NCBI GenBank assembly: GCA_017536555.1
Contig: JAFXHE010000016.1
Location: forward strand, 1 to 64,000
Length of the DNA: 64,000 bases
Reading direction: 5' to 3'
DNA from: Alistipes sp.
Lineage (GTDB): Bacteria; Bacteroidota; Bacteroidia; Bacteroidales; Rikenellaceae
The translations under genes were made by a program, and so were the position numbers. Shown here one piece after another: positions 31,698 through 40,826 of the stretch. Positions within the stretch are counted from its first letter, which is position 1. The number at the start of each line of letters is the position of its first letter. The notes under the pieces were generated by a model. That model ran no database searches. It saw only the letters and a list, made by a program, of their open reading frames with translations, and was not told where the DNA came from.

Positions 31698-32348
31698 ATG
31701 ATAACTGAAAATGTACGTATAGCCCTTGTCGACGACCACACGCTCTTTCGCACAGGTCTTGCAGGGTTGTTAGCGCAGCACGATTGCTACGATGTTGTTG
31801 CCGATGTGGGTAGCGGCGAGGAGTTTTTGTCGTTGCTCCCCGACCTTGCCGTCGACGTTGTGTTTATGGATATCTCGATGCCTGGTATTGATGGTGGCGA
31901 GACTACACGTCGTGCGCTTGCGCAGCGACCCGACCTCAAGGTCATCACACTCTCGATGTATGGCGATGAGCAGTACTATGAGCGTATGATGGAGTGCGGC
32001 GCATCGGGCTTTCTGCTCAAGGACTCCGATATTGAGGAGGTCTATGCCGCCGTTGACGCTGTGGTTGATGGCGATAGTTACTTCAGTTCGGCACTTCTCG
32101 GCACGCTGACAAGCAATATGTCTATGCAGCAGAGCACGAATGATGGCGAGGATACACTCTCGGATCGTGAGATAGAGATACTTGTTGAGGTGTGTCGTGG
32201 TCTATCAAATCAGGAGATTGCCGACAAGCTATTTATCTCGAAGCGCACCGTCGACAAGCACCGTGCCAATATCCTTGAGAAGACAGGGTGCAAGAATACC
32301 GCAAACCTTGTGGTATATGCAATAAAGAATAGACTTGTAAATATTTGA
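31698..32348 (+). CDS. NarL/LuxR-family response regulator
   Basis: 216 residues. The receiver domain has the acid pair VDDHT, the phospho-acceptor Asp58 (VFMDISMPG) and a Lys in LLKDSD. The C-terminal LuxR-type helix-turn-helix (about 150-212) reads LSDREIEILVEVCRGLSNQE and ISKRTVDKHRANI. It pairs with the upstream kinase. The regulon is unknown; location after surE suggests envelope or stress control, but that is only context. Confidence 0.93.
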   Translation: MITENVRIALVDDHTLFRTGLAGLLAQHDCYDVVADVGSGEEFLSLLPDLAVDVVFMDISMPGIDGGETTRRALAQRPDLKVITLSMYGDEQYYERMMECGASGFLLKDSDIEEVYAAVDAVVDGDSYFSSALLGTLTSNMSMQQSTNDGEDTLSDREIEILVEVCRGLSNQEIADKLFISKRTVDKHRANILEKTGCKNTANLVVYAIKNRLVNI

Positions 32349-32357
32349 TTTGGGCTT

Positions 32358-32392
32358 GGGCGCGTTGAGGATTATACAGTGCGCCCTTTTTT
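32358..32392 (+). terminator. Terminator after the two-component pair
   Basis: GGGCGC (32358-32363) pairs with GCGCCC (32381-32386) and is followed by six T. Confidence 0.75.
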
Positions 32393-32433
32393 GCATCATT
32401 ACCTGCATTATTACCCCCCCCCTTTTTATGTGC

Positions 32434-33513
32434 CTACTTAAGCATATTGTAGTGGCAATACATCAGCTTGCCCTCATCATCGCGTAGGTGCATACCTCCA
32501 CCGCGACAAAACTCCCACACCTTGCAGTCGGCGCACTCTGCGCTCTTTGTCCACTCGCGGTTGCGGAAGGGCTGAAACCTATTTTGCCATACATCCCAGA
32601 AACGGTCTTGGTATATGTTTCCCTGCGTGTAGTTGCCGCGAACACTTGTGCAACCCGAGATGTCTCCATTTACGCGTATCGAAGCTACCGAAATGCCCGC
32701 TGTACACATATAGAAATGGTCGCGCACCTCGCTTTCGTAGCCTCCGAGGAAGCCCTCACACGCGTAGCTCAACTCTATTCGTTGCTCACGGCGCGTAGTG
32801 CGTATAAACTCCATCATACGGCGATACTGCTCGGCGTTGAGGTGTAGCGTGTCATCCTGCTTGGCGCGTCCCGCAGGGAATATTGAGAATATGCGCCAGC
32901 GTGTGATACCCTCTAATATGAGAAACTCTTTGAACTCCTTGAGGTGGTCAATCATAGCGGGCGTGACACACGTTATCACGTCGTATACAAGACCATCTAT
33001 CGAGCGTATGTTGCGTATCGCCTCGAGAGCCTTGCGAAAGCTCTGTGGGTTGCGGCGTATATGGTTGTGCGCCTCCTCGAAGCCATCAAAACTTACCGAC
33101 ACCGAGCGTAGACCCGCCGACACTAATGAGTAGAGACGCTCGCGCGTGAGAGCCATACCATTTGTCACCATACCCCACATATACCCACGGCGTGTCACCT
33201 CGTGTCCCGCCTCCTCAAGGTCGCGGCGCATAAGCACCTCGCCGCCCGAGAAGATGATGAGTACGTCTTTAGGGTTGACGTTGGGTGTTACCTCATTGTC
33301 GAGAACGCGCAAAAAGTCGGCAAGGGGCATATCGGGTTGTGCTACGTCGACACGGCAGTCGCTGCCGCAGTGACGACACGCAAGATTACAACGAAGCGTA
33401 CACTCCCAGAAGAGTGTACGCAACGTGTGATTCTCTACGGCTTTGTCGTAAAGACCCTTGAATAGCTTTAGTCCAAGCCACTTGCGTAAGCCCAATCTCT
33501 TGCCTCGCGTCAT
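32434..33513 (-). CDS. Radical SAM/SPASM enzyme of the rSAM/lipoprotein pair
   Basis: 359 residues. The [4Fe-4S] motif is CNLACRHC (Cys42, Cys46, Cys49); FSGGEVL is the SAM-binding GGE motif. The C-terminal SPASM-type region has several cysteines (MCTAGIS, SGCTSVRG, CADCKVWEFCRGGG) for extra clusters. From memory it resembles the family catalogued as TIGR04133, which occurs beside a small lipoprotein. SPASM enzymes usually modify peptides. The lipoprotein gene lies 12 bases upstream in the same direction and is the obvious substrate candidate. Confidence 0.85.
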   Translation of the reverse strand: MTRGKRLGLRKWLGLKLFKGLYDKAVENHTLRTLFWECTLRCNLACRHCGSDCRVDVAQPDMPLADFLRVLDNEVTPNVNPKDVLIIFSGGEVLMRRDLEEAGHEVTRRGYMWGMVTNGMALTRERLYSLVSAGLRSVSVSFDGFEEAHNHIRRNPQSFRKALEAIRNIRSIDGLVYDVITCVTPAMIDHLKEFKEFLILEGITRWRIFSIFPAGRAKQDDTLHLNAEQYRRMMEFIRTTRREQRIELSYACEGFLGGYESEVRDHFYMCTAGISVASIRVNGDISGCTSVRGNYTQGNIYQDRFWDVWQNRFQPFRNREWTKSAECADCKVWEFCRGGGMHLRDDEGKLMYCHYNMLK

Positions 33514-33525
33514 AGTGTGGGGATG

Positions 33526-33864
33526 TTACTCCTGTGTTGCAGCCTTTGTTGCAGTCTCTGTTGCAGTCTCTGCCTCGCTTGCCTCGCTCTCGGCAGCCTT
33601 TGCCTCTGCCTCCTGCTTCATACGCTCCTCCTCGGCACGTACCTCCTCCACGCGCTTTTTTGCCTCCTCCTCGGTAAGCTCGATGGCTACTCTGCCGTCG
33701 GGGTTAGGCACGCCGTACATCAGCATAATGCGTGTGTCGATGCTGTCCGCCTCAATTCTTGGAGGCTCCTGATCCTGTGAGCTCTTTGCAGCCTTCTTCT
33801 GTGCGCAGCACGCTGTTGAGAAACCAAGTAGCGTAAGGATTGCTATCTTCAACTTTGCCTTCAT
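33526..33864 (-). CDS. Small lipoprotein paired with the radical SAM enzyme
   Basis: 112 residues. A lipoprotein signal (MKAKLKIAILTLLGFSTACC) places the lipidated Cys at residue 19 or 20. A short conserved-looking core, IMLMYGVPNPDGRV (about 46-59), is the part expected in the rSAM-associated lipoprotein family (TIGR04134 from memory). The C-terminal third is low complexity, rich in Glu, Ala and Thr, and encoded by degenerate short repeats. It is first in a two-gene operon with the radical SAM gene. Modification of the MYGVP region is inference. Confidence 0.75.
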   Translation of the reverse strand: MKAKLKIAILTLLGFSTACCAQKKAAKSSQDQEPPRIEADSIDTRIMLMYGVPNPDGRVAIELTEEEAKKRVEEVRAEEERMKQEAEAKAAESEASEAETATETATKAATQE

Positions 33865-33904
33865 ACTATCTATATTTTATATGTTTATAGACTATTACAC
33901 ATTA

Positions 33905-33936
33905 CAAAGATACGTCCATTTTTCCTATTCTGCAAA
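33905..33936 (-). promoter_or_regulatory. Promoter of the lipoprotein/radical SAM operon
   Basis: On the minus strand TTTG (33936-33933), 20 bases, then TATCTTTG (33912-33905): a full consensus match. The predicted leader is about 35 bases. Confidence 0.8.
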
Positions 33937-33963
33937 TATAACGTGAAAAAGAGGTGGTTTATT

Positions 33964-33995
33964 CTTGGCATATCTGTAAAAATGTTGTAACTTTG
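33964..33995 (+). promoter_or_regulatory. Promoter of the cold-shock gene
   Basis: TAACTTTG (33988-33995) with TTGG/CTTG at 33964-33968, about 19-20 bases upstream. It is divergent from the lipoprotein promoter. Confidence 0.7.
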
Positions 33996-34017
33996 ACTTC
34001 GTAAAATGTGAAATGCT

Positions 34018-34221
34018 ATGCAGGGCAGGGTAAAGTGGTTTGATACCAAGCGCGGATATGGCTTCATTACGGGCAGTGATGGGGTGGATGTCTATGTGCA
34101 TTATAGCGCAGTGCAGAGCGAGGGTTTCAAAAATCTTAAACATAATTGGCGCGTCGAGTTCAGCGTTGTGACTACCGACGAAGGCAAGGTCGAGGCGCGC
34201 GATGTCAGGGTGTTGCGTTAG
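34018..34221 (+). CDS. Cold-shock domain protein
   Basis: 67 residues, a single cold-shock domain. RNP1-like KRGYGFIT and RNP2-like VYVHYSAV are present, with the opening GRVKWFDTKRGYGF. Such proteins bind single-stranded RNA and act as RNA chaperones. It is monocistronic, with its own promoter and terminator. Confidence 0.93.
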   Translation: MQGRVKWFDTKRGYGFITGSDGVDVYVHYSAVQSEGFKNLKHNWRVEFSVVTTDEGKVEARDVRVLR

Positions 34222-34312
34222 CGGTGTGCTGTGCCCGAGTGGTTGTCGCCTCTCTTGCGGTTACGTGTCTATATACCGCAGTGGTCTAAATATCCTCTAT
34301 TATAATAGGTGG

Positions 34313-34341
34313 GAGTTCGGTATTTGTCGAGCTCTTTTTTT
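34313..34341 (+). terminator. Terminator after the cold-shock gene
   Basis: GAGTTCG (34313-34319) pairs with CGAGCTC (34328-34334, one G-U pair), followed by seven T. The rest of the 34222-34565 gap holds the pckA promoter and no gene. Confidence 0.75.
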
Positions 34342-34423
34342 GTTTTTGTGTTCGATGCGAAGGTATTTTTTAAAAAATATTAAAAAAGTTGTGTTAAGAC
34401 TTTCACAGACCAAAAATATTTTA

Positions 34424-34431
34424 TAACTTTG
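34424..34431 (+). promoter_or_regulatory. Promoter -7 box of pckA
   Basis: TAACTTTG matches TAnnTTTG. The upstream box is poor (TTTC near 34401). The leader would be about 130 bases. Confidence 0.65.
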
Positions 34432-34565
34432 CATCGATTTTGTGGTATGATGTATTATATCGCATTTGAGCTGCGTTTGTTAGTGTCGAGTGGTTATTAT
34501 GAAGCTATCACAATATCACCAAAATAGAGAATACAGAAGACAATAAATTAATAAAAAAAGAGATT

Positions 34566-36170
34566 ATGGCTACAATTGATTTATCAAAGTATGGCATTAC
34601 CGATGTCAAAGAGGTGTTGTACAACCCTTCGTATGAGACACTCTACGAGGAGGAGACCAAGAGCGACCTTACAGGTTTTGATAGAGGCGTAGTAACCGAG
34701 ATGGGTGCTGTGAACGTGATGACAGGTGTCTACACAGGTCGTTCACCCAAGGACAAGTTCTTCGTGATGGACGATGTTACCAAGGATACCATCTGGTGGA
34801 CATCTGACGAGTACAAGAACGACAACAAGCCCGTATCGCAGGAGACTTGGTCAGAGCTTAAGAAGCTCGCTGCGGAGGAGCTCTCATCAAAGAAGCTCTA
34901 CGTGATGGATACCTTCTGTGGTGCAAACGAGAACACTCGTCTTAAGATTCGTTTCATTATGGAGGTAGCTTGGCAGGCACACTTCGTAAAGAATATGTTT
35001 ATCCGTCCTACCGAGGAGGAGCTTGCTAACTACGGTGAGCCCGACTTCGTAGTGCTCAACGCCTCAAAGGCAAAGGTTGAGAACTACAAGGAGCTTGGTC
35101 TTAACTCGGAGACAGCCGTTGTGTTCAACCTCACCGAGAAGATGCAGGTTATCCTCAACACTTGGTATGGTGGTGAGATGAAGAAGGGTATGTTCTCATA
35201 TATGAACTACCTGTTGCCTTTGAAGGGCATCGCCTCTATGCACTGCTCTGCAAACACTAACGAGAAGGGCGAGACAGCTATCTTCTTCGGTTTGTCAGGT
35301 ACAGGTAAGACAACCCTTTCAACAGATCCCAAGCGTCAGCTTATCGGTGACGACGAGCACGGCTGGGATGATGATGGTATCTTCAACTTCGAGGGTGGTT
35401 GCTACGCAAAGGTTATCAACCTCTCAAAGGAGAACGAGCCCGATATCTGGAACGCTATCCGTCGTGATGCACTCCTCGAGAACGTAACAGTAGATGCAGA
35501 GGGTAAGATTGACTTCGCAGATAAGTCGGTTACCGAGAATACACGTGTATCATACCCCATCTACCACATCAACAACATCGTGAAGCCCGTATCAAAGGCT
35601 CCCGCAGCAAAGAAGGTTATCTTCTTGTCGGCTGATGCATTTGGTGTGTTGCCTCCCGTATCAGTGCTTACTCCCGAGCAGACAAAGTACTACTTCCTCT
35701 CTGGCTTTACCGCAAAGCTTGCAGGTACAGAGCGTGGTATTACCGAGCCTACTCCCACCTTCTCGGCTTGCTTCGGTGCGGCATTCCTCTCACTCCACCC
35801 CACAAAGTATGGTGAGGAGCTTGTAAAGCGTATGCAGGCATCAGGTGCTACAGCATACCTCGTTAACACAGGCTGGAACGGTACAGGTAAGCGTATCTCT
35901 ATCAAGGATACACGTGGTATCATCGACGCTATCCTCGATGGCTCTATCGACAAGGCAGAGACAAAGCAGATTCCTATCTTCGACTTCAAGGTGCCCACAG
36001 CACTTCCTGGTGTTGATCCCGCAATCCTCGATCCTCGTGACACCTATGCAGACGCTGCAGAGTGGAACAAGCGCGCAGAGGATCTTGCAGGTCGCTTCGT
36101 GAAGAACTTCTCGAAGTTCACAACCAACGAGGAGGGTAAGGCTCTTGTAGCTGCTGGCCCCCAGTTGTAA
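34566..36170 (+). CDS. pckA: Phosphoenolpyruvate carboxykinase (ATP)
   Basis: 534 residues, full length. [10 protein letters not shown], the kinase-1a P-loop [13 protein letters not shown] (about 240-252) and the metal site [11 protein letters not shown] are intact. It interconverts oxaloacetate and PEP. In gut Bacteroidales it normally fixes CO2 toward oxaloacetate and succinate. Codon use is that of a highly expressed gene. It stands alone between a cold-shock gene and the phage-like cassette. Confidence 0.97.
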   Translation: MATIDLSKYGITDVKEVLYNPSYETLYEEETKSDLTGFDRGVVTEMGAVNVMTGVYTGRSPKDKFFVMDDVTKDTIWWTSDEYKNDNKPVSQETWSELKKLAAEELSSKKLYVMDTFCGANENTRLKIRFIMEVAWQAHFVKNMFIRPTEEELANYGEPDFVVLNASKAKVENYKELGLNSETAVVFNLTEKMQVILNTWYGGEMKKGMFSYMNYLLPLKGIASMHCSANTNEKGETAIFFGLSGTGKTTLSTDPKRQLIGDDEHGWDDDGIFNFEGGCYAKVINLSKENEPDIWNAIRRDALLENVTVDAEGKIDFADKSVTENTRVSYPIYHINNIVKPVSKAPAAKKVIFLSADAFGVLPPVSVLTPEQTKYYFLSGFTAKLAGTERGITEPTPTFSACFGAAFLSLHPTKYGEELVKRMQASGATAYLVNTGWNGTGKRISIKDTRGIIDAILDGSIDKAETKQIPIFDFKVPTALPGVDPAILDPRDTYADAAEWNKRAEDLAGRFVKNFSKFTTNEEGKALVAAGPQL

Positions 36171-36205
36171 TGACTCTATAAGGTCACTTGTGACCGTATG
36201 ATAGC

Positions 36206-36237
36206 GAGGCTGTCGCACAATATGTTGCGGCAGCCTC
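36206..36237. terminator. Hairpin between pckA and the phage-like cassette
   Basis: A 12-bp stem (36206-36217 with 36226-36237, one mismatched or wobble pair) lies between convergent genes. The T tail is weak on the plus strand, so termination is plausible but not certain. Confidence 0.55.
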
Positions 36238-36242
36238 TTGCT

Positions 36243-36647
36243 TTACCCCTCCACAAAGAGCCGCCAGCCCTCGTTGACATCCGCGAGGTTGGCACTCTCG
36301 CCATTCTCTATCTTGGACATCGCCGCCACGATAGCCACCATATCGCGCTCGGAGCGTGTGTCGATGTGGCGGTCAGCATCTATGCCCGAGGCGGCTGCCA
36401 CAAAGCGTATGTAGCCCTCGGTAAAGTTCTCCGACGACGGCGCATAGCGCGCAATCATCGTGCGTATGGTGTTGAGGTTGTAGCGTTTAGCATACGTGTC
36501 AAGGAGCTTGAACATCGCGCGGTAGCCATACGCCATCGAGATAAACTGCTTGAAGCTCTTGTCGCGCGAGGGCTGCACCTCGCCCCGAAAGTGTGTGGGC
36601 GAGATGCGTATGTTCCCAGGGTTACAGTTGTCAAGCCCTCTACTCAT
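36243..36647 (-). CDS. Phage lysozyme-like / virion muramidase-like protein
   Basis: 134 residues. It opens with the NPGNIR signature (NCNPGNIRISP) and continues with a helical pattern RAMFKLLDTYAKRYNLNTIR and APSSENFTEGYIRFVA. This pattern is seen in small phage structural or lysis proteins with a lysozyme-like fold. The likely role is peptidoglycan cleavage at lysis or entry. No signal peptide is seen, so it would rely on the holin. It overlaps the holin gene by 8 bases and ends the cassette. Confidence 0.7.
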   Translation of the reverse strand: MSRGLDNCNPGNIRISPTHFRGEVQPSRDKSFKQFISMAYGYRAMFKLLDTYAKRYNLNTIRTMIARYAPSSENFTEGYIRFVAAASGIDADRHIDTRSERDMVAIVAAMSKIENGESANLADVNEGWRLFVEG

Positions 36648-37065
36648 CCTCCACCTCCTTTCGTATGCGTCGTTTCACAATCTTGCCGAGCCATACGAAG
36701 ATGGGGGCCTCGCTGATGTTTGCGGCATTCTCCAGAAATGACCACAGCTCCACGCCGCAGACAAAGCCTGTGAAGAACTTGGCGAGGTGCAGCTCCACGA
36801 CACCCTCCAGGCAGCACTCCATTATCCACGTCATCACTATCGCCATAGCAGTAAAGCCGAGCTTGAAGAGCGTGCGCCACGCCTTGCGGCTCTCAAACCA
36901 CCACTCCTCGCCCTCGCGCTGTGCTATGGTGCGCGAGGCTATTACACCCGTTATAAAGTCGACGATGATAAATAGCGTTACGGCACCTATGAGTGGGGCT
37001 ACGGGGCAGAGCAGTGCCACAAGTGCGGCACACGCTCCGCTAACGAGTCTGAATAACGCCTCCAT
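36640..37065 (-). CDS. Phage holin (holin-4 type)
   Basis: 141 residues. Two or three membrane spans (about 5-45 and 70-90), with the FITG motif in FIIVDFITGVIASRTI typical of the toxin-secretion/phage-lysis holin family. A charged tail (KRRIRKEVEDE) ends the protein. Holins open the inner membrane for the endolysin. It overlaps the upstream adaptor gene by 26 bases and the lysozyme-like gene by 8, a lysis pair arrangement. Confidence 0.75.
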   Translation of the reverse strand: MEALFRLVSGACAALVALLCPVAPLIGAVTLFIIVDFITGVIASRTIAQREGEEWWFESRKAWRTLFKLGFTAMAIVMTWIMECCLEGVVELHLAKFFTGFVCGVELWSFLENAANISEAPIFVWLGKIVKRRIRKEVEDE

Positions 37066-37510
37066 AGTTGTAGTAGCGGTTTAGTATATTCTTGTAGGGC
37101 TTGTATTCGTCGTATTCGTCGCGGTGGCTGTTTAGGTGGTCGCTCAAGCGACGTGAGAGTGTTGTCGCCTTGTGGTGCAGGATGCTCTGCACGCGCTCAC
37201 GGTAGCTGTTCTCGGCAGCGGTGAGCGTGTGGGGGCTCTCTGTTGCTGCACAGGTCGAGCTGCGCAAGCCGAGCATTGGGCGCACTATGAAGTGTGTCCA
37301 CGCGGCGAGCATAGGTGCCACGTACTCCTCCATAAGTGTAGGGTATGCGCCGTCGTGCAGTGCTTCGAGTAGCGCGTCGCCCACTATCGGGCGCAGGTAG
37401 CTGTACTCCGCCTCGGCAATGTCGGCGGTTGTTATCATCGACGAGTTCACAGGCTCGTCGGGCGAGAAGGCGAGCTCAAGCACCTCCTCGCTGTTGATGA
37501 GTGTCTTCAT
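37040..37510 (-). CDS. Probable phage head-tail adaptor
   Basis: 156 residues, helical, soluble. The opening MKTLINSEEVLELAF and the SYLRPIVGDALLEAL segment resemble small neck proteins that follow the portal or capsid genes in Bacteroidetes phages. Position directly after the portal supports a connector role. There is no enzymatic motif. The family assignment is tentative. Confidence 0.5.
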   Translation of the reverse strand: MKTLINSEEVLELAFSPDEPVNSSMITTADIAEAEYSYLRPIVGDALLEALHDGAYPTLMEEYVAPMLAAWTHFIVRPMLGLRSSTCAATESPHTLTAAENSYRERVQSILHHKATTLSRRLSDHLNSHRDEYDEYKPYKNILNRYYNYGGVIQTR

Positions 37511-37512
37511 TG

Positions 37513-38745
37513 TTAGTCTACTGATTTGATGTTATACTTTGTTATCTGCGACAGGAACTGCTGCTGCTCCACATCCTCGGGGTCATAATCTAAACCATCC
37601 GCCTTGCGTGCCTCCCACACTCGCATATATATAGGCTTCGAGCGTGTCGGCGGGCGGTTGATAATCTCAAGCGATGTGCCGTCCACGCCTAACACCTGAC
37701 CTATGATGGTGCGTATAGGCTCTAACAGCTGCTCCTGCTCGGTTATGATGACGGTGTTTAGTGCCACCTCGTACTCGTGGAGTATGCGCTCTGTGGAGAA
37801 GCCCGAAGAGTAGTCCAGACCGCTGAGCGAGCGAAACCACGAGTGGGCTATCACCAGGTCGGACTCCGACTGCTCGTGCAGCTTATGCCAGTCGCCATCC
37901 GATGCAGCGTCAATGGGTATAAACTGCGAGTTGTCGTTGTCGTTGTGGTCGCGTAGCACGAAGAGCACCTGTCCTGGGTGTCCTGCGAAACGCTCCTCTG
38001 CCATACGCACAATGCGGTCAGCCTCCTCGTCGCTCTCGGTCACGCTGTCGAGCATCATCACACCCGACAGCTGAAACGAGTTGTCTATGCGCGAGATGTT
38101 CCACCTGTCTGTCTTGTAGGCGATGGCGGCGACGTCGAGTCCCGCGATGTATGATGCCACGCCGTAGTGCGAGAACATAGGCTCGTAGTTTTTGTAGTGT
38201 ACGATGCTGCGCAGTGTGCCGTCGTTTTGTGGCTCGAAGAGGGGGTATAGGGGCAGTGTGTGTGCCTCCTCCTTGCGGAATGATGCCCAGTTGTGGTGGA
38301 GTATCACGTGCTTCGAGTCGCGTGCTACGCGGCAGGTCGAGGCGTCGCGGTGGTATAGTGACAGGAAGGTGTTGTTGTCATCTGTTACCACCTCCATAAA
38401 GGCGTTTCCGAACATCGCCTGGTCGAGGGCGAGACGTGCTATGATGCTGCGCAGGGTGTCACCACTGCCATTTGCTCGTGCCACGAATTGCCCGATTAGT
38501 GGTATGCTCTCGTCGTAGGTAAGCCCCTTACCCGCGATGTAGTCCGCTTTGTCGTTTATTATGCGGCGGTGTGCCACCGAGCGACGTGCCATTAGCGAGA
38601 GTGCGAGTGGCAGCATATTGTCGCCACCCCACCTCCATACGCTGTCGCACGTTGTCATCGACCCACCCACCGATACCGAGCCTAACTGTGGCTCGGTGCG
38701 GTTGTCGGTGGTGGTCGCGCGTGTTACAATCCTCTTTTCAGACAT
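37513..38745 (-). CDS. Phage portal protein
   Basis: 410 residues. The pattern is that of portal proteins: an N-terminal region VAHRRIINDKADYIAGKG, then LALDQAMFGNAFMEVV, a central QLSGVMMLDS wing region, and a C-terminal helix with TERILHEYEVALNTVIITEQ and LLEPIRTII. Portals form the dodecameric DNA gate at one capsid vertex. The gene follows the capsid gene by 23 bases. Confidence 0.8.
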   Translation of the reverse strand: MSEKRIVTRATTTDNRTEPQLGSVSVGGSMTTCDSVWRWGGDNMLPLALSLMARRSVAHRRIINDKADYIAGKGLTYDESIPLIGQFVARANGSGDTLRSIIARLALDQAMFGNAFMEVVTDDNNTFLSLYHRDASTCRVARDSKHVILHHNWASFRKEEAHTLPLYPLFEPQNDGTLRSIVHYKNYEPMFSHYGVASYIAGLDVAAIAYKTDRWNISRIDNSFQLSGVMMLDSVTESDEEADRIVRMAEERFAGHPGQVLFVLRDHNDNDNSQFIPIDAASDGDWHKLHEQSESDLVIAHSWFRSLSGLDYSSGFSTERILHEYEVALNTVIITEQEQLLEPIRTIIGQVLGVDGTSLEIINRPPTRSKPIYMRVWEARKADGLDYDPEDVEQQQFLSQITKYNIKSVD

Positions 38746-38768
38746 AGCTTACGCACGTTTAATGGTTA

Positions 38769-39728
38769 CTAATTCTCGCCTCGTGTGATGAGCTTGCCGT
38801 CGATGATGTCGCAGCCTGCGAGGAATGTCGCGCGCTGGCGGTTCTCCATCTCGTCGGCGTTGTACCACATACGCACCTCCGAGCCAGGGTAGTCGCTGGT
38901 GTTTACTGCCAACACGAGGTTGCGGCGATCTGTGAGGAAGATGTACGTTGCCTGCTCTCTTACGGCGATGGGTAGGTGCTGCGTCACGTTCATATCAATA
39001 ACCTGTATGCCGTGGTAGTAGAGCTCGCGGCGACCTGTCGACATATCAAGGTATGCTGCATCCGAGCCGTGCTGGTCGAGCCATAGCTCGTATGCCTCGT
39101 ACAAATCCGACGACACGAAGAATGCGAGATGTCCCTCACCCTTGAGCACCTTTAGCTCGGGGTTTGACTCTGCCCACATACGGTCAAAAATCTTGGTTAT
39201 GTTCTCTGGCGTTACCTCGAACTCCGAGATGTCGCACACGGTGGCCTCTTCGTCGGCGTAGGCGCGTGTGAGCAGACCATCAAATAGCGAGTAGTCGCCG
39301 ACACCTTCCTGACCCACCCACATCATTGTACGCAGGCTCTCGGCGATGGCTCTGCGGAAGAGCTCGGTCTCTGCCGCCTCAAGCTCTGTGCCTGTGAGGT
39401 CTTCGAGGTTGATGTCGCTGTTGCATACGAGGCTCTCGTATACGGTGTTGAAGTAGTCGACAGCCGCAAAGCTCTTCTCCGCCTTGATTTTGTGCATTGT
39501 AATATCCTTCTGCTGGTGGCTGTTGTTCTCCGAGCCGCTCCAGCCGCGGTCATACTCCTGCAGGATGTTGCCCTCCGAGCGGAATACGTGTACGCTTGTC
39601 GGCACGGGCATATTGTAGAGTACGCGGATGCCGATAGCCTCGGCGTTGTTGCCCACGAGCATCGGGCGGAAAAAGATGTTGTCAAGCTCCTTACCTGTGT
39701 AGGTCTTTGAATTCTGAATTGTTCCCAT
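38769..39728 (-). CDS. Phage major capsid protein
   Basis: 319 residues. It is acidic and soluble. The body reads as a capsid protein: SFAAVDYFNTVYESLVCNSD, AIAESLRTMMWVGQEGVGDY, then FFVSSDLYEAYELWL and a C-terminal AVREQATYIFLTDRRNLVLA that fits the capsid A-domain. It lies between a prohead protease and the portal, the expected neighbours. Direct fold evidence is not available here, so the call is by context plus pattern. Confidence 0.72.
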   Translation of the reverse strand: MGTIQNSKTYTGKELDNIFFRPMLVGNNAEAIGIRVLYNMPVPTSVHVFRSEGNILQEYDRGWSGSENNSHQQKDITMHKIKAEKSFAAVDYFNTVYESLVCNSDINLEDLTGTELEAAETELFRRAIAESLRTMMWVGQEGVGDYSLFDGLLTRAYADEEATVCDISEFEVTPENITKIFDRMWAESNPELKVLKGEGHLAFFVSSDLYEAYELWLDQHGSDAAYLDMSTGRRELYYHGIQVIDMNVTQHLPIAVREQATYIFLTDRRNLVLAVNTSDYPGSEVRMWYNADEMENRQRATFLAGCDIIDGKLITRGEN

Positions 39729-39850
39729 AAGTTTTAATTTGTTAGTTTAGTAATTAGTTAATTAATTAGTTAGTTAGGTTGAAAAATTAGGATTGATAAT
39801 TAGAATAAAAAATTAGAATAAAATAGTGAGCGAGGGTTGAAGGTTGGTTG
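39729..39850 (-). repeat. AT-rich repetitive gap upstream of the capsid gene
   Basis: The gap is built of short TTAGTTAATTAG-like and AGAATAAAAAATT-like units, for example GAATAAAAAATTAGAATAAA near 39803-39822. It contains no gene. It is the largest gap inside the cassette and may serve as an internal leader for capsid expression. Confidence 0.5.
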
Positions 39851-40768
39851 TTAGTATCGCTGGCGTATCGTGCGTGCATCCTCATCGTAGGCACTCGAGC
39901 GTGGCGACGTGTGTCCATCCACCAGCATCGGGTCATCCACCTCCTTTAGGGGTGTAGGCTCTACGCTGCGCTGTCGCTCGTCGAGGGTTATGGGCGAGGT
40001 GTGTGGCTCGCTCGTTGCGGGAGTGATATTCTCGGTACGCGGGATGTAGTTTATATCCTCCTCGATACCAATCTTCTCTGCGCTCTCTATGCCCATCGCC
40101 TTGAGCAGCGCGTGTACTCGCTGCATAGCACGTCGTGCGAAGCTGTTTGTGGCGGCTGTGGGCTGTGCCGATGTCGCTGTTGAAGATGCCTCTGTTAGCG
40201 TGTCTGCCAGACCATTGGCAATCACCTCCTCGGGCGCAAGCCAGCGTCCGCGACCACCATTCTCTGCCATCAGTGCGGTTATCTCCTCCACCGAGCGGTT
40301 GGCGCGTGTGGCATATATCTCCGCAAGTCGGCGGTCTGTCTGGCGTAGCATCTCTATCTCCTGTTGCAGCTCGTCGGCATTGCCCTCTGCCGAGCATAGC
40401 GAGTTGTGTATGAGGTAGAGCGATGAGGGTGCTACCTGACGGCACCCTTCAGACGCTGCTTGTGCCACTATTGTTGCTGCCGATGCTGTGTAGCCGTAGC
40501 AGCGTGTGGTGATGTGTGCGCCAGTGTTACGCAGTGCCTCGTATATCAGCAGCGCGTCGTTTACGTCGCCACCTGTCGAGCGTATGTTGACCACGATGCG
40601 GGCGTTGTCGATGTCGGCAATCTGTGACACGCACTCCTTAAATCGCTCGTATGTCGCCACACGGCTCGCGGGGTTCTCAAACTGCCACTCCTCCGAAACA
40701 CCTATCGTCCCTTCGATGTCTATTACGGTGCAGTCTGCCTCGTTTCTGATTTTGATTGTCTGATTCAT
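39851..40768 (-). CDS. ClpP-like prohead protease with C-terminal extension
   Basis: 305 residues. Residues 1-190 follow the ClpP fold: NIRSTGGDVNDALLIYEAL, nucleophile Ser96 in GYTASAATIVAQA, and His121 in SLYLIHNS. The last 110 residues are Ser/Thr/Pro/Glu-rich and probably scaffold-like or self-cleaved. Phage ClpP-like enzymes trim scaffold and capsid during head maturation. It lies just upstream of the capsid gene in transcription order. Confidence 0.85.
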   Translation of the reverse strand: MNQTIKIRNEADCTVIDIEGTIGVSEEWQFENPASRVATYERFKECVSQIADIDNARIVVNIRSTGGDVNDALLIYEALRNTGAHITTRCYGYTASAATIVAQAASEGCRQVAPSSLYLIHNSLCSAEGNADELQQEIEMLRQTDRRLAEIYATRANRSVEEITALMAENGGRGRWLAPEEVIANGLADTLTEASSTATSAQPTAATNSFARRAMQRVHALLKAMGIESAEKIGIEEDINYIPRTENITPATSEPHTSPITLDERQRSVEPTPLKEVDDPMLVDGHTSPRSSAYDEDARTIRQRY

Positions 40769-40826
40769 TCTCTTTGTTCTCTGTTTTTAGGTTGTTGTTA
40801 CTTCTTTTTTGGTGTTGTACAGTTAG

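Noticed and set aside
36198-36716. 172-codon plus-strand frame opposite the lysozyme-like and holin genes
   Set aside because: Antisense to two genes with family motifs; no recognisable protein.
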